From Thermococcus profundus (GTDB lineage: Archaea; Methanobacteriota_B; Thermococci; Thermococcales; Thermococcaceae): 64,000 nt of DNA. Within the stretch, counting starts at the first letter, position 1, and every line of letters starts with the position of its first letter. Location of the stretch: the NCBI RefSeq assembly GCF_002214585.1, contig NZ_CP014862.1, forward strand, positions 1,798,001 through 1,862,000, read 5' to 3'. A program made the position numbers and the translations under genes. Below are positions 8,881 through 18,271 of the stretch, one piece after another. The notes below the pieces were generated by a model. It saw only the letters and a list, made by a program, of their open reading frames with translations, did no database searches and was not told where the DNA came from.

Positions 8881-11592
8881 ATGACAAGGCTTCGGTATGT
8901 TGGTGCAATCTTTGTCCTCTTCCTGTTGACGTTTAGTCTGGCAGGTGTGCTTGCAGATGAAGGCATCCCCCAGGACTCGCACGGAACAGGAACCAATGCA
9001 ACTCTAATCATAATTTCCGCTCCCCCAAACGCAACGGTTTACATCAACGGAACCCCCTACGGAAACACTCCGCTTAACATAACACTCCAACCCGGCATCT
9101 ACCAGATCAACGTCACAAAAGAAGGCTACCAGGCCAACGGAACGGTGGTATCACTGGGACAAAACGAGACCAGGGTATTGAATATAACCCTCACACCCAC
9201 ATGGGGGTACCTGACCATAAACTCCACACCGAGCAACGCTACCGTTTACATAGATGGAAAAGAGGCCGGAAGGACTCCCTTAATAAACTACACCCTCGTC
9301 CCTGGAAACCACAGCATCACACTGGTCAAACCCGGATACGAAGAATATAGAGAAAACGTGACTATAACACCCGGAGAGACGATTTCAATCGTTGCCAGCT
9401 TATCCCCCCAACCGGCGGAGCTCGGGGTAAACTCAAACCCAAGCGGGGCGGCTGTTTACATAAACGACGAATACAAAGGAGCCACCCCAATCAGCCTCAC
9501 GCTCAAACCGGGCAGCTACACTGTAAAACTATCGCTTGAAGGATATGCCAACATAACAAAAAACCTAACCCTCGGCCCAGGGGAAAACAAAACATTGAAC
9601 TTCAATCTAACCCCATTGCCCTCTCTGGGGTATCTCACCATAAATTCCACTCCGGCCAATGCAACGGTCTACCTGGACGGAGATTACATTGGAACAACAC
9701 CCCTCGAAAACTACCCCCTCCCCCCCGGAAACCACACCATCACAATAGTCAAGCGGGGATATGAAAACTACACAGAGACAATACAAGTTGAAGGGAATAC
9801 CCCGCTCTTCGTAAACGTGACCCTAAAGCCGCTCACAGCCACAGTTAAAGTTCTCTCGACCCCCATTGGAGCGGAGGTCTACCTAGACGGAGAATCCATC
9901 GGAAAAACCCCCGGCAACTTCACCATCCCTTCGGGTAGCCACACCATAACACTCCACCTGGACGGGTACTTGAACTACACCACCGCGGTAACTGTAAGTC
10001 CCGGAGAGACTAAGGTTGTCAACGCCACACTCATCCCGATTCCAGCGAAGCTCAGCATTAACTCAACTCCCTCCGGAGCTAGTGTTTACATTAATGGAAG
10101 TTACAAAGGGGAAACTCCGCTCACCCTCAACCTAACTCCAGGAGTTTACAACGTAACGATCAGCAAACAAGGCTATGACAATTATACAACCACAATAACC
10201 CTAAATCCTGGAGAAAACAGAAGGATAAAGGCCAAACTAACCCACCTCACCGGATACATAACGGTTTACACTACACCCGGCAACGCAACCGTTTACATAG
10301 ACGGCAAAGAAGTCGGAAAAACCCCGCTGATAAAGTACAACATCACCCCCGGAAAACACAGGCTGACGATCAAGCTCAATGGGTACAAAGAGTACGACAA
10401 AAACATAACGATAAATCCGGGGGAAAATCCTCCCCTCAACGTCACCCTAACAAAGGTCAGCGGCAAGGGAGGCATACTCGACACCCTGAAGGGCCTGCTC
10501 AAGATCATTGGGCTGATAATCATCGCAATAATAATCCTTATTTTCGTCATCCGCGCGGGCAGTACTGGATATGCAAAGCTCTCAGAAGCCAAGAAGAGAA
10601 GTGAAGCGGAGAACGCTGTAAAACTGATGAGAGAGATCCTCCGTGACCTGGAAATTGAGCTCGAACGTCTCAATTTGGCAGACGACGAGAGCGTGCAAGA
10701 TTCCCTCATCAGGATAAGAAACGCACTCAGGGACGCGGAGGCCGCCCTCAGAAGAAACGACTATAGGACACCCCTAACCCTCAAGAAGAGGTTCATAACC
10801 GAAGTAGAATCGCTCAACTCCAGGATAAAGCCGTACAAGAAGAGCATGGAAAAGGATCTGACAAAGCACGCAGTCGGGAGGACGTACCTCGGCCGCAGGG
10901 AGAACAACGAGGATGCCTACACCGTGGAGAAGATAGGCGGCAACATCCTTCTGGCAGTAGCCGACGGTATGGGCGGTCATCTGGCAGGTGAAGTCGCCAG
11001 TAAAACGGCCATAGACACCCTAAGAGAGATCCTGCAGAGGAAAAAGCTCGCCGATCCAGCGGAAGTGCTGAGGGATGCTATCATAGAGGCAAACAGAAAG
11101 ATCTATGAGATGGGACACGACCCGGCCCACCCGGAGAGGTACAACATGGGCACCACCCTAACGGCGGCGGTAGTGAGGGGAGACACCGCCACGGTCGCCA
11201 ACATAGGGGACAGCAGGACCTACCTCATAAAGCCGGGCGGGACAATACAGCGGCTCACAAAAGACCACTCCCTCGTCCAGGAGCTCGTGGACAAGGGTGA
11301 GATAACAGAGGAAGAGGCCAGGAGACACCCCCAGAAGAACGTCATAACCAAGGCCCTTGGAATAGAACCCGAGATAAAGATCGACGAGGGGGACATAAAG
11401 AAAGTGAACCTCCAGGAAGGGGACTACCTGCTCCTCTGCTCGGACGGTCTGACGGACGCCCTCAGAGACGAAGAGATAGCCAGCACCCTGCTTGCGGCGC
11501 CGTCGCTTGAAGAGGCCGCCAAAATGCTGATAGAGAAAGCATACGCCTACGGAAGCAACGACAACATAACGGTGGTCATATACAGACATTGA
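8881..11592 (+). CDS. Transmembrane PP2C-family protein phosphatase with seven external PEGA repeats
   Basis: Signal sequence (residues 1-25), seven PEGA repeats with many N-glycosylation sequons (about 39-525), one TM helix (about 534-560), a cytoplasmic helical segment (about 560-660), then a PP2C/PPM domain (about 663-903). PP2C metal and catalytic motifs are intact: RRENNEDAY, VADGMGGH, GTTLTAAVV, NIGDSRTYL, CSDGLTDAL and NDNITVVIY. It should remove phosphate from Ser/Thr in the cytoplasm while sensing the envelope outside. Upstream lies a kinase (9-base gap) and downstream a PEGA kinase whose first possible start overlaps this stop. The arrangement matches bacterial kinase/PP2C operons such as PknB/Stp, but the PEGA ectodomain is unusual. 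The ATG follows GAGGGAT. Confidence 0.9.
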   Translation: MTRLRYVGAIFVLFLLTFSLAGVLADEGIPQDSHGTGTNATLIIISAPPNATVYINGTPYGNTPLNITLQPGIYQINVTKEGYQANGTVVSLGQNETRVLNITLTPTWGYLTINSTPSNATVYIDGKEAGRTPLINYTLVPGNHSITLVKPGYEEYRENVTITPGETISIVASLSPQPAELGVNSNPSGAAVYINDEYKGATPISLTLKPGSYTVKLSLEGYANITKNLTLGPGENKTLNFNLTPLPSLGYLTINSTPANATVYLDGDYIGTTPLENYPLPPGNHTITIVKRGYENYTETIQVEGNTPLFVNVTLKPLTATVKVLSTPIGAEVYLDGESIGKTPGNFTIPSGSHTITLHLDGYLNYTTAVTVSPGETKVVNATLIPIPAKLSINSTPSGASVYINGSYKGETPLTLNLTPGVYNVTISKQGYDNYTTTITLNPGENRRIKAKLTHLTGYITVYTTPGNATVYIDGKEVGKTPLIKYNITPGKHRLTIKLNGYKEYDKNITINPGENPPLNVTLTKVSGKGGILDTLKGLLKIIGLIIIAIIILIFVIRAGSTGYAKLSEAKKRSEAENAVKLMREILRDLEIELERLNLADDESVQDSLIRIRNALRDAEAALRRNDYRTPLTLKKRFITEVESLNSRIKPYKKSMEKDLTKHAVGRTYLGRRENNEDAYTVEKIGGNILLAVADGMGGHLAGEVASKTAIDTLREILQRKKLADPAEVLRDAIIEANRKIYEMGHDPAHPERYNMGTTLTAAVVRGDTATVANIGDSRTYLIKPGGTIQRLTKDHSLVQELVDKGEITEEEARRHPQKNVITKALGIEPEIKIDEGDIKKVNLQEGDYLLLCSDGLTDALRDEEIASTLLAAPSLEEAAKMLIEKAYAYGSNDNITVVIYRH

Positions 11593-11603
11593 GGCGGTCC
11601 GGA

Positions 11604-14600
11604 ATGGCCCATCTCAAAACGAACACATCGATAGAAGCCAGCGACATTCCATTTCCCCACTATCTCTCGACCCCTCTCAGAGAGACGAATAAAAGGCTAG
11701 GATGCAGAGCGATGATTTTAGTAGCAACTTCTTTATTATTTTTACTAGTTCTTGTTTCTGCTCCAAAAGTAACAGCCCCTAACTCAGAATATATCCCCGG
11801 GAATTACCTTCTATGGGAGTACAACACGACAGAAAAAATATTCTCAACAGAGATAAGTAACGATGGAAGTTATATTGCAATTGGAACTTGGGCTGATAAA
11901 AACGGAGATAACCTACTACAATCAAATGATGGCGGCTCACTGTTTTTATTAAGTAAAAATGGTAGCCTTCTGTGGAAAAAAACATTCAACAGCCCAGTAA
12001 CCTCCACAGCAATGACTCCCAGCGGAGATTACATAGCAATAGCATGCTACGGAGCAGGAGTAATGTTATTCAACAAAGAAGGGGACCTAATATGGCAAGA
12101 TCACACATCACTGTTTCCACGGACGGTCAAAATATCCCCCGATGGACGCTATGTGGTAGCAGGGAGTACTGATAATCTATTATACGCTATCAATAAGAAT
12201 GGGGATTTAATATGGAAAACTAATATAGCAATGAAAACTAGAGCAATTGATCTATCATCTAATGGATACATTACGGTAGCTCACGGGAACTGGTTCTACA
12301 AAGGGGAAGAAGACTATAATTACCTCTATCTTTTCGACAAGGATGGGAACAAGATATGGACAAAGAGCTTCAATGATACAACCAACACAGTATCTATAAA
12401 TGAAGACGGAGAGTACATAGCAGTTGGCACTGGGACTCACTGGACTTCAGATGACAAGTGGACCGGGAGTGGAAATTACTATGTTTACTATTATTCCAAG
12501 AATGGAAGCTTGTTATGGAAGTATGAAATCAATGGGGAGATAACACATGTCTTAGTTTCCCCAACAGGGACTTATGTCATAGCAGGAGACGGGGTAGGAT
12601 ATACATACCTGTTTTCAAAAGACGGAAAGATTCAATGGTCCAGATACAGCGGCTGTTACATTGACTCGCTAAGTGCTACTGAAAACTTCTCCTTGATAAT
12701 TACTGGGGATTCCTGTGGGAATGTTAATGTTCTTAGCAGGAACGGAGAAGTACTAGCATCTTTCAACATCCAAGGGAGGGTTTATGGAAACTCCATTTCA
12801 CAGGAATACACAGCTGTCATAGGAAGCACTGAAGGAAGCGCATATTTGGTAGCACTCGACAAATTTATCAAGGCGACCCTTCAGATATCCTCCATCCCAT
12901 CCGAAGCAAAAGTCTACATCAATGGAACTTACAGAGGATTGACCCCATTAACCTTAACTCTCCAACCAGGGACATACCTACTCAAAATCTCCAAGGATGG
13001 GTACAGAGACTATTTCTCCACAATAACCCTTGGGCCAGGAGATAGTAAAAACCTATTGGTGAGGTTAACTCCAATGTTTGGGTACTTGACAGTTTATTCT
13101 ACTCCTTCTGCGGCCGATGTGTATATTGATGACTCACTGATTGGAACCACACCACTAAAAAACTATAAACTCTCTGCCGGGCAACACAAATTAAAAGTCA
13201 GTAAGGAGGGATACATCAACTACACAACAAACATAACAATAAGTCCCGGACAAAATAGGACTATCGATGTTAAATTAAAGCCCAAACAGGCAATACTCAT
13301 AATAAATTCAAAGCCTTCTGGGGCTAAAGTTTACATTAATGGGACTTACAAAGGATTAACGGCCTTAAATGTGACACTTGACCCTGGAACTTATCAAGTT
13401 AAACTTTCCAAAGAGGAGTACAAAGACTACACTACCATCATAATCCTAGGCCCTGGAGAGAATAAAACGCTCTCAGTAAATTTAACACCAGCTTTCGGAT
13501 ACTTGGCAGTTTACTCCACGCCCGCAGGTGCCAATGTGTACATTGATGGTTCACTCATCGGAACAACCCCTCTGGAAAGTTACAAGCTCTCGACTGGACA
13601 GCATGAGTTAAAACTAACTAAAGAAGGATATGACGATTACACAACAACCTTGACAATAGATCCTGGGAAAACAACAGCAATAAACATTGAATTAGTTCCA
13701 AAGGCATCAATGCTATCAATTAACTCTGATCCAGGTGAGACCAAAGTTTACATTAATGGCACATACAAAGGGATAACACCATTAACTCTAACTCTCGCGC
13801 CTGGAACTTACGAACTCAAGCTCACAAAGGAAGATTACGAAGATTACACAACCACAATAACCCTAGAACCCGGGGAGAACAAGACAATAAAAATCCAGCT
13901 AACACCAAAACCCGCGAGAATTTCAATAACCTCTAATCCATCCGGAGCTAAGGTTTACGTTAACGGGAATTACAGAGGAACAACACCATTAAATTTCACC
14001 CTCAACCCTGCAACTTATCAGATTAAACTCTCAGAGCAAGATTATGAAGATTACACGACAACAATAACTCTCGGCCCAGGAGAGAGTAAAACCCTCTCAG
14101 TGACCCTGATCCCAGCCTTCGGCTACCTTACCATCACTTCAACTCCTTCAAACGCTGAAGTTTACGTCGATGGTTTTTACATGGGAAAAACTCCTCTGGA
14201 GAACTACAAACTGTCAACAGGAAAACACAAGCTCAAAATCAAGAAAAACAACTATCAGGAGTACGTAACCACAATAACAATAAAACCAAACAAAACAACC
14301 ACCGTGAAAGTCACCCTAACTCCAAAACCAGTAACCATTTCAATAAACTCCGATCCTTCTGGAGCGAAAGTTTACGTCAACAGTTCTTACAGGGGGACAA
14401 CACCGTTAAACCTCACGCTCAATCCTGGAACGTACCAAATAAAACTCTCAAAGGAGGATTATGAAGAGTACACCACAATAATAACACTCAACCCAGGAGA
14501 AAACAAGACACTCTCCCCAGCACTGTCCCCGACTTTTGGTTACTTATCAATAACTTCCCCGGAGGGAGCCAAAGTTTACATGGATGGTTCCCTCATTGGC

Positions 14601-16328
14601 ACGACTCCGATCATGAATTACAAGCTCTCGAAGGGCAAGCACGAGTTAAGGCTCGTCAAGGAGGGCTACGAGGATTATTCCGCGAACATTACAATAACGG
14701 CTGGAAGAACTCTCTCGCTTACTCCACAATTGAAGCCTATAATCACGACAACCAGCACGCCAAGCAGTACAACGGCCACTACAACATCTTCTCTGCCCAT
14801 TACGACAACTACTGGCACAACAACGACCCCGACTACGACAACGTCAAACTCCCAGTTATCATCCACCTCTCCCACATCAACAACTCCCATGAATTCATCT
14901 CCAACAGGCTCCTCAAAACTCCCCTACGCCCTCGGAGCCCTCATCCTCCTAGCAATCTTCGGAGGAGTAGCGGCAAAAGCCCACAAAGGGCAGAAGAACT
15001 CACCGACTGAAACAGGATACAAACCACCCGAAGAGAAACCCAGACTAAAGCCCCCAGAAACTCCGAAACCTACCAAAAAAGAGGAAACACACCTTCCAAA
15101 ACCAACTCCACAACAGACTCCTGCTTCAGCTCCTTCGAAAGAAACCCCCCCAGGATTCCCACCAGAGTTACTTGAGAAGTATGAACCATTGGAATTTCTC
15201 GGCGAGGGTGGTTTCGCCAAGGTCTTCAAGGTTAAACGCAAGTCCGATGGCAAAATCGTCGCTGTGAAAATCCCGCGCATTGATAAGAAGACCAGCAAGA
15301 CCTTCATAAGAGAGGTCTCAATCTGGCTCCAGCTTAATCACCCCAACATCGTGAAGCTCTATGACGTCGATATTCTCCCGATTCCCCATCTTGAGATGGA
15401 GTACGTGGAGGGAGTTAAAATAGATGAAGAGACTGTGAGGGATCTTGAAGGCTATCCAAAGCCCGTTAATGAAAAGACTGCCTTAAATCTCATTAAATGC
15501 ATTGCCGAAGGACTGAAGCACGCCCACTCAAAGGGCATTTACCACCGTGATCTTAAACCCCTCAACGTCCTCTTGAAGAGCGATTTAACCCCAAAAATAA
15601 CTGATTGGGGTCTCGCAAAGATAGGAACCATGAGTTCAAGCAGGAGTGTTATGGGTTACACTCCCCTCTACGCGGCTCCCGAACACTTATTGCCCGGAAA
15701 GTATGGGCACACTGACGCGAGAACCGACATTTGGCAGCTGGGAGTAATCTTCTACGAGCTGCTAACCGGCAGGCTTCCCTTCGAGGGCTACACCTATGAA
15801 GAGGTCTTCGGAAAGATAGTTGACGAGACCTATAAGTTTACCCCACCCTCAGAACTTAACCCTGAACTAGCAAAGTACGACGGAATCTTTGAGAAGCTCC
15901 TCGCAAAGAGGAAGGAAAACCGCTATGGAAGCGTTGAAGAGTTCTTAAGAGATCTTGAAAAGCTGAAAGAGTCAGAGAAAAGGAAAGCAGAACTGGAAAA
16001 AGAGGTTGAGGAGCTTAAAAAGTCCTTATCCAGGAGCGTTGAGGCGTTAAAGCAAAGCAAAAGCGCCGAAGAGGCCATCAAGAACAGAAGGATGGTCGTA
16101 GAGACTCTTGGCAAGCTAGCCTTAGCCTACACCGAACTCAACAGGAAGACCGAGCTCCTCAACACGCTCAACGACCTCAAGTTCTACACGGTGCAGAATC
16201 TAAGCGATCTCCTTAACGCTATAAACACAGTTGAAGTCCTCTTAAAGGAAAACCTGCCTGTAAAGGAGGAGTTCATCGAAAGGTTAAAGGTTCTGATCCA
16301 CAACATAGAGAGGGAAAACGGGGTGTGA
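11604..16328 (+). CDS. Beta-propeller/PEGA transmembrane Ser/Thr kinase (paralogue A)
   Basis: About 1574 residues. A hydrophobic export segment (around residues 37-58) is followed by WD/PQQ-like propeller blades (repeated DGxxLWKxx and YIAIG strands, to about 425). Then come nine PEGA repeats (about 425-1045), a Ser/Thr-rich stalk, one TM helix (LPYALGALILL) and a cytoplasmic kinase domain (about 1195-1450). The kinase shows GEGGFAKVF, VAVKI, YHRDLKP, DWG instead of DFG, and AAPEH. A coiled coil and helical tail finish the protein. The ATG at 11604 has GAGGCGGT upstream; a TTG at 11589 overlapping the previous stop is the alternative. The propeller-PEGA half looks more A+T-rich than the kinase half. 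It is probably an envelope sensor kinase; ligand and targets are unknown. Confidence 0.87.
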   Translation: MAHLKTNTSIEASDIPFPHYLSTPLRETNKRLGCRAMILVATSLLFLLVLVSAPKVTAPNSEYIPGNYLLWEYNTTEKIFSTEISNDGSYIAIGTWADKNGDNLLQSNDGGSLFLLSKNGSLLWKKTFNSPVTSTAMTPSGDYIAIACYGAGVMLFNKEGDLIWQDHTSLFPRTVKISPDGRYVVAGSTDNLLYAINKNGDLIWKTNIAMKTRAIDLSSNGYITVAHGNWFYKGEEDYNYLYLFDKDGNKIWTKSFNDTTNTVSINEDGEYIAVGTGTHWTSDDKWTGSGNYYVYYYSKNGSLLWKYEINGEITHVLVSPTGTYVIAGDGVGYTYLFSKDGKIQWSRYSGCYIDSLSATENFSLIITGDSCGNVNVLSRNGEVLASFNIQGRVYGNSISQEYTAVIGSTEGSAYLVALDKFIKATLQISSIPSEAKVYINGTYRGLTPLTLTLQPGTYLLKISKDGYRDYFSTITLGPGDSKNLLVRLTPMFGYLTVYSTPSAADVYIDDSLIGTTPLKNYKLSAGQHKLKVSKEGYINYTTNITISPGQNRTIDVKLKPKQAILIINSKPSGAKVYINGTYKGLTALNVTLDPGTYQVKLSKEEYKDYTTIIILGPGENKTLSVNLTPAFGYLAVYSTPAGANVYIDGSLIGTTPLESYKLSTGQHELKLTKEGYDDYTTTLTIDPGKTTAINIELVPKASMLSINSDPGETKVYINGTYKGITPLTLTLAPGTYELKLTKEDYEDYTTTITLEPGENKTIKIQLTPKPARISITSNPSGAKVYVNGNYRGTTPLNFTLNPATYQIKLSEQDYEDYTTTITLGPGESKTLSVTLIPAFGYLTITSTPSNAEVYVDGFYMGKTPLENYKLSTGKHKLKIKKNNYQEYVTTITIKPNKTTTVKVTLTPKPVTISINSDPSGAKVYVNSSYRGTTPLNLTLNPGTYQIKLSKEDYEEYTTIITLNPGENKTLSPALSPTFGYLSITSPEGAKVYMDGSLIGTTPIMNYKLSKGKHELRLVKEGYEDYSANITITAGRTLSLTPQLKPIITTTSTPSSTTATTTSSLPITTTTGTTTTPTTTTSNSQLSSTSPTSTTPMNSSPTGSSKLPYALGALILLAIFGGVAAKAHKGQKNSPTETGYKPPEEKPRLKPPETPKPTKKEETHLPKPTPQQTPASAPSKETPPGFPPELLEKYEPLEFLGEGGFAKVFKVKRKSDGKIVAVKIPRIDKKTSKTFIREVSIWLQLNHPNIVKLYDVDILPIPHLEMEYVEGVKIDEETVRDLEGYPKPVNEKTALNLIKCIAEGLKHAHSKGIYHRDLKPLNVLLKSDLTPKITDWGLAKIGTMSSSRSVMGYTPLYAAPEHLLPGKYGHTDARTDIWQLGVIFYELLTGRLPFEGYTYEEVFGKIVDETYKFTPPSELNPELAKYDGIFEKLLAKRKENRYGSVEEFLRDLEKLKESEKRKAELEKEVEELKKSLSRSVEALKQSKSAEEAIKNRRMVVETLGKLALAYTELNRKTELLNTLNDLKFYTVQNLSDLLNAINTVEVLLKENLPVKEEFIERLKVLIHNIERENGV

Positions 16329-16332
16329 TTAT

Positions 16333-16899
16333 ATGGTCAAGTTCTGGAAATCCAAAGAGGATAAGGAGATAGAGCGGAAAATACGAATGAGAAAGGCCAA
16401 GATGGCCCTGAAGCAGTACATAAACAACCTCGAGAACCTAAAGAGGAAGATATTCTTCCAGGGGAAGGAGGCTGCGAAGCTCGGGGACGAAGCATTATTG
16501 AAGAGAAGCGCCGTGAAATACCTCGCCCTTGAGGAGAGGATAAAGCAGGCCAAAAGGCTGCTCCTTCTGATGGAGGAAGCCGAAGTCCAGAGGGAGCTCG
16601 TGAAGGTCTCGGCGAACTTTATACAGTTCAGCCAGGACATCGTCGAAAGCATAGCTGAAGGGCCGGGGGCGCAGGACATTGCCAAGATGCAGGTGGAGTT
16701 CGAAAAGGCTATGGGAAGGGTGGAAGAGCTCGACGACGCCCTCGCTTCGATGCTCGATCTGACAAGCGAGAGCATCTTAACCGGGGACTTCGACGCCGAG
16801 ACGATAGAGGAAGCGGCCTCGATTTTCGAGGAGTCGGCATCATCAGACTTGGCCCCGAAGGACAGGCTCAAGGCGATTGAAGACGCCATGAGGGGCTGA
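16333..16899 (+). CDS. ESCRT-III (Snf7)-like coiled-coil protein
   Basis: 188 residues, almost entirely helical. The N-terminal two thirds is strongly basic and forms a long helical hairpin (KIRMRKAKMALKQYI ... AVKYLALEERIKQAKRL). The C-terminal third is acidic (EELDDALASMLDL ... TIEEAASIFEESA). This basic-core/acidic-tail layout and length match the Snf7/CdvB family. The last residues, KDRLKAIEDAMRG, resemble a MIM1 motif (LxxRLxxL near the C-terminus), the element that docks on MIT domains of Vps4. It sits 5 bases after the kinase stop and 2 bases before a MIT-AAA ATPase gene, so it is surely co-expressed with its likely disassembly ATPase. No catalytic motif. A generic coiled-coil protein of the PspA/Vipp1 type is the main alternative. 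Confidence 0.68.
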   Translation: MVKFWKSKEDKEIERKIRMRKAKMALKQYINNLENLKRKIFFQGKEAAKLGDEALLKRSAVKYLALEERIKQAKRLLLLMEEAEVQRELVKVSANFIQFSQDIVESIAEGPGAQDIAKMQVEFEKAMGRVEELDDALASMLDLTSESILTGDFDAETIEEAASIFEESASSDLAPKDRLKAIEDAMRG

Positions 16900-16901
16900 G
16901 C

Positions 16902-18059
16902 ATGAAGACTGCGGAGCTCTACATGAGTCTCTTTGAAGAATGCAGGGGAGAGTACGAGAAGGCCGTAAGGGCGGGGAGGAGGAACGAGGCTCATGCCCTC
17001 GCCCTTCGCTGCGCCTCGATACTCCTCAATCTGGCCGGGAAGAACCCGAGGATGGCGGAGCTCTACATGGCGAGGGCAGAAGAATGGGAGAGGAAAGCGG
17101 AGGAGCTAGAAAAGAAGCCAGAGGTTGAAAAGAGGGAAACACTGCCAGCAGGAAAAGGAAGCACTCCCACATCGACCAACCCATATCTGGAGTACGTCGA
17201 GGGGCTGATAGCGCGCTCAACGGTGACCTGGAAGGATATAGGTGGGCTTGAGGAGGTAAAGAAGCTGATAGCGAGGAATGTGGCGCTGGCCTTAGCTGAA
17301 AAACCGGCGCCCATAAAGCCGTGGAAGGGCATCCTCCTCTTCGGGCCGCCGGGAACGGGCAAGACTTTACTCGCCTCTGCCGCCGCCGGGAGCTTAAACG
17401 CCACCTTCTTCAGCGTCAAGGCCTCGGACGTTCTTAGCAAGTACTACGGCGAGAGCTCCAAGATAGTCTCGGCATTATACGCGCTGGCGAGGGAGAAAGC
17501 TCCAAGCATCGTTTTCATAGACGAGATAGACGCCCTGACCGTTAAGAGGGAAGGTGCACACGAGGCCACGCGGAGGACTCTGGCGACCCTGTTGAGTGAG
17601 CTTGATGGCTTCAAGGGACAGGGGGACGTTCCAGTCCTGACGCTGGCCTCCACCAACACCCCCTGGGATTTGGACGAGGCCGTTCTCTCAAGATTCCCGC
17701 TCCGGGTTTACGTTCCACTTCCCGATAAAGAGGCCACTAAGGAAATTATCAAGACAAACACTCGTGGGCTTGACATCTCAAGGCTTGACTTGGACGCGAT
17801 AGCGGAGGAGAGCGTAAGGAGGCTCTACTCCGGAAGGGAAATAGCGAGCCTGTGCAATTTAGCCATTCACAACATGCTCGACGAGATGAACCCCGAGCTT
17901 TCCGACCTCGATGCGATCTCAAAGAGCGAGAGGCTGAAGCTGAAGGTGAGGCCGCTTGAGATGGGGGACTTTGAGGAGGCGTTCAAGAAGATCAAGAGCC
18001 CGCTCACGAGGAAGGACATTGAGCGCTATGAGAAATGGGCAGAGGAGTTTGGGGCATGA
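16902..18059 (+). CDS. MIT-domain AAA ATPase, Vps4/CdvC-like (paralogue 2)
   Basis: 385 residues, same plan as the gene at 800: helical MIT-like N-terminus (1-75, starting KTAELYMSLFEECRGEY), linker, AAA module with Walker A GPPGTGKT (about 147), Walker B IVFIDEID (about 203) and second-region arginine SRFPLR, then a C-terminal helix ending KWAEEFGA. It starts two bases after the stop of the ESCRT-III-like gene, the typical setting for a polymer subunit and its ATPase. Several blocks are nearly identical at DNA level to paralogue 1, including about 47 identical bases after Walker A (17379 on, versus 1313 on), which points to recent duplication or gene conversion. The linker regions are unrelated, so the two enzymes may bind different partners. 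Confidence 0.88.
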   Translation: MKTAELYMSLFEECRGEYEKAVRAGRRNEAHALALRCASILLNLAGKNPRMAELYMARAEEWERKAEELEKKPEVEKRETLPAGKGSTPTSTNPYLEYVEGLIARSTVTWKDIGGLEEVKKLIARNVALALAEKPAPIKPWKGILLFGPPGTGKTLLASAAAGSLNATFFSVKASDVLSKYYGESSKIVSALYALAREKAPSIVFIDEIDALTVKREGAHEATRRTLATLLSELDGFKGQGDVPVLTLASTNTPWDLDEAVLSRFPLRVYVPLPDKEATKEIIKTNTRGLDISRLDLDAIAEESVRRLYSGREIASLCNLAIHNMLDEMNPELSDLDAISKSERLKLKVRPLEMGDFEEAFKKIKSPLTRKDIERYEKWAEEFGA

Positions 18060-18067
18060 CCTCTGCG

Positions 18068-18077
18068 CTTTTATACC
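18068..18077 (+). promoter_or_regulatory. Candidate TATA box upstream of the second PEGA kinase
   Basis: GCTTTTATAC just after the stop of the second AAA ATPase is the only good TATA-like element in the 212-base gap before the next gene. It would give a transcript with a leader of roughly 170 bases for the kinase at 18272. Position and sequence only. Confidence 0.4.
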
Positions 18078-18271
18078 TGGGAGGCATAACACACAGTCGA
18101 GTGTAACAAGGATGGTCATGGGTTCCACACCGAGAAGATGGTTGAACTCCCAGGAAGGCCTTGAGGGAATCTACGACCTCCAGAATATGGAGTCACTTTT
18201 GGGGAGGAAAAGGGAGATGGTGGGCAAAAACTCCCATATTGAAAAGAACGAACGTCGGGAGGGTATGAAAC

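Noticed and set aside
16333-16994. A 221-codon minus-strand frame across the ESCRT-III-like gene
   Set aside because: The + strand frame has a coherent helical protein, tight operon spacing and a good start; the reverse frame is Ser-rich antisense.
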